Part shown: piece after piece, positions 4,220 through 5,509 of the stretch | Layout of the letters: every line of letters begins with the position of its first letter | How positions within the stretch are numbered: the first letter of the stretch is position 1 | Assembly (NCBI GenBank): GCA_900547595.1 | Contig: URHE01000113.1 | Span: 1 to 5,509 of the forward strand | Reading direction: 5' to 3' | DNA: 5,509 nt | Source: an uncultured Desulfovibrio sp. | Lineage (GTDB): Bacteria; Desulfobacterota; Desulfovibrionia; Desulfovibrionales; Desulfovibrionaceae | Made by a program: the position numbers and the translations under genes | The notes under the pieces: model-generated | Told to the model about the DNA's origin: nothing | Databases searched by the model: none | Seen by the model: the letters and a program-made list of their open reading frames with translations, nothing else

Positions 4220-5509
4220 ATGTCCGGGCGTCCCGTTCCGGGCGCCCTGTTCCTGTGCGCCTTCCTGTGCGCCTTCCTGTGCTGCATGCTCGGCGCCTGC
4301 GGACGCAGGGCGCCTGTCACGGCGCCGCCCGCGGCCAACGGGCTGCCGCGCGCCGATCCCGGCTATCTGCAATGGCTGGAGCGCCAGTCCATGCTGGGGC
4401 AGGTTCCGGAACTGGCGGCCCAGGTCTCGGGCACGGAACGCCTCTGGCACAACAGCAGCACGGCCCGGCGCGTGCCGGTACTGCTGCGCGCCGCTCCCAA
4501 CTGGCTTGCGCTGGATGCCCGCGGCCTCGCCGCCGGCGCGCCGGTGTTTCGCGCGCTGCATACGGCGCGCCTGCCGGAACGGCTCCCGGCGCTGGGGCTG
4601 GAGGGGCTTTTTCTCGCGCCCGTCGGCGAACAGGGCGGCATCTGGACGACCGGGAGCGCCCCCGGAGCGCGCGACCGCGAGCGCGCCGCCACGGCGACCG
4701 CCTCGTTCGCTCCCGATCCCGCCTGGGGCGGCGGGGAGGACTTTGCCCGCCTGGCGGAAATGGCGGAAGCGGCGGGCGTCCAGACAGGGGGGGAGCTGCC
4801 CCCGGCGGCCACGGGCCTTGGGCCGGACTTTATTCTTCAGGCCCGGCAGGTGCCGCGTTTTGGCGGTGTCTATGCCATGATCTCCGTGCCGCGCGAGGCG
4901 TGGGGCGATCTGCCGGAAACCACGGGAGAATGGGACTGCCGCCCCCTGGATGCCGGGGCCGTCGCCCGTCTGGCCGGGCGCGGCCTCCTGCCGCCCGCGT
5001 TCATGCGCGACCGGCTGGACTGGGCCGCGCCGTCGGGATGGGCCGTCACCGGCGAGGTGCGCGGGGTGGACGGCCAGCTTCGGCGCTGGGTCTACCGCCA
5101 CGGACCGGGGGTGGCGCGGCCTGTCCTGAACTGGCAGGACCCCGGCGGTCAGGCGCGGCGCATTTTTTCGGCGGCCAGCATCCGGCAGACCGGCCTTGAG
5201 GGGCAGACGCTCACCGGCCTCAGGTTCGAGGCGTTCATGGGGCTGGATGTGCCCCCGGCGGAGGCGGCTTCCGGCGGGGACTGGAGCGCCCCCGACCGCG
5301 CGGCCCTCACGCCCGGTCTGGAAGCCCTGGACGAGGCCGCGCGCGAGATCCACCGCTACGGCGGCTGGGCCATGCAGGCGGATGCCCTGCCCCTCGCGCT
5401 CGCGCCCTTTGTCCTGAGCGGTCCGGTGGATTTCAGCCGGGATGCCGCCACGCCCGCTGCCGCGGCCCGCGCCCTGCGGGAGGGCGATGCCGCGCCGCTG
5501 GCCGATGCC
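4220..5509 (+). CDS. Lipoprotein with degenerate GH13 (alpha-amylase-like) barrel, partial at 3' end
   Basis: 430 residues are visible; the frame is still open at the window edge. Residues 1-27 are a lipoprotein signal: a hydrophobic, Cys-rich core and lipobox LGAC (24-27), with Cys27 as the lipid anchor and Gly at +2, fitting an outer-membrane destination. The body follows an alpha-amylase layout. LPALGLEGLFLAP (122-134) resembles the early barrel strand, and FAPDPAWGGGEDFARL (163-178) the segment before region I. GVQTGGELPPAATG (186-199) sits at region I, and PVLNWQDP (301-308) then LTGLRFEAFMGLD (331-343) at region II. The invariant region I Asp and Asn-His are Glu192 and Ala196-Ala197; the region II nucleophile Asp is Glu337, with Arg335 kept. 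Catalysis as a glycosidase is therefore doubtful. GGAGG at 4205-4209 serves the ATG or the GTG three bases earlier. I recognise no named gene. Confidence 0.75.
   Translation, partial: MSGRPVPGALFLCAFLCAFLCCMLGACGRRAPVTAPPAANGLPRADPGYLQWLERQSMLGQVPELAAQVSGTERLWHNSSTARRVPVLLRAAPNWLALDARGLAAGAPVFRALHTARLPERLPALGLEGLFLAPVGEQGGIWTTGSAPGARDRERAATATASFAPDPAWGGGEDFARLAEMAEAAGVQTGGELPPAATGLGPDFILQARQVPRFGGVYAMISVPREAWGDLPETTGEWDCRPLDAGAVARLAGRGLLPPAFMRDRLDWAAPSGWAVTGEVRGVDGQLRRWVYRHGPGVARPVLNWQDPGGQARRIFSAASIRQTGLEGQTLTGLRFEAFMGLDVPPAEAASGGDWSAPDRAALTPGLEALDEAAREIHRYGGWAMQADALPLALAPFVLSGPVDFSRDAATPAAAARALREGDAAPLADA
4250..4282 (+). repeat. 12-bp tandem repeat (2.75 copies) in the signal peptide coding region
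   Basis: TTCCTGTGCGCC occurs twice in perfect tandem (4250-4261, 4262-4273), followed by a nine-base partial copy (4274-4282). It encodes FLCAFLCAFLC, the hydrophobic core of the lipoprotein signal peptide. Because the unit is four codons, gain or loss of a copy would keep the frame and change the core length by four residues. Confidence 0.9.

Noticed and set aside
3706..5199. Open forward frame of 497 codons over mazG and the lipoprotein gene
   Set aside because: It overlaps the conserved second half of MazG and the lipoprotein in another frame. The translation is dominated by Arg, Ala, Pro and Gly, without motifs.
3845..5353. Open reverse frame of 502 codons
   Set aside because: It is antisense to mazG and the lipoprotein gene and low in complexity (Arg/Gly/Ala/Pro). 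The sense frames carry clear family motifs.

Overview
The window is GC-rich (about two-thirds G+C by eye) and carries compact bacterial genes with strong GGAG-type ribosome binding sites. The protein sequences and the gene set (F1Fo epsilon subunit, FolE2, NikR, CvpA, MazG) suggest a delta-proteobacterial sulfate reducer of the Desulfovibrionaceae. That assignment is a judgement from remembered protein character, not from a search.

Layout, left to right. Positions 1-119 are a structured, GC-rich non-coding spacer, probably between an unseen atpD and atpC. atpC (120-518, +) is complete and would end an ATP synthase operon. It is followed by a 216-bp convergent intergenic region with several perfect hairpins and one T-tract that looks like the atpC terminator. 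Three genes then run leftward: a class I SAM-dependent methyltransferase (2732-2064), a complete NikR nickel-responsive repressor with all four nickel ligands (1977-1558), and the GTP cyclohydrolase IB gene folE2 (1511-735). A divergent promoter region (about 2733-2886) holds two adjacent DNA palindromes. From it a rightward operon starts: cvpA (2887-3375), mazG (3396-4214) and a lipoprotein gene beginning at 4220 that runs off the right edge.

The genes are mostly housekeeping: energy (AtpC), folate/pterin entry (FolE2), metal-responsive regulation (NikR), membrane biology (CvpA) and nucleotide pool cleaning (MazG). The most unusual item is the terminal lipoprotein. Its sequence follows an alpha-amylase (GH13) barrel layout, but the invariant residues of the catalytic regions are replaced, so it looks like a degenerate, possibly non-catalytic, amylase-fold lipoprotein. 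Its signal peptide is encoded by a perfect 12-bp tandem repeat. I see no mobile element, CRISPR array, tRNA or rRNA.
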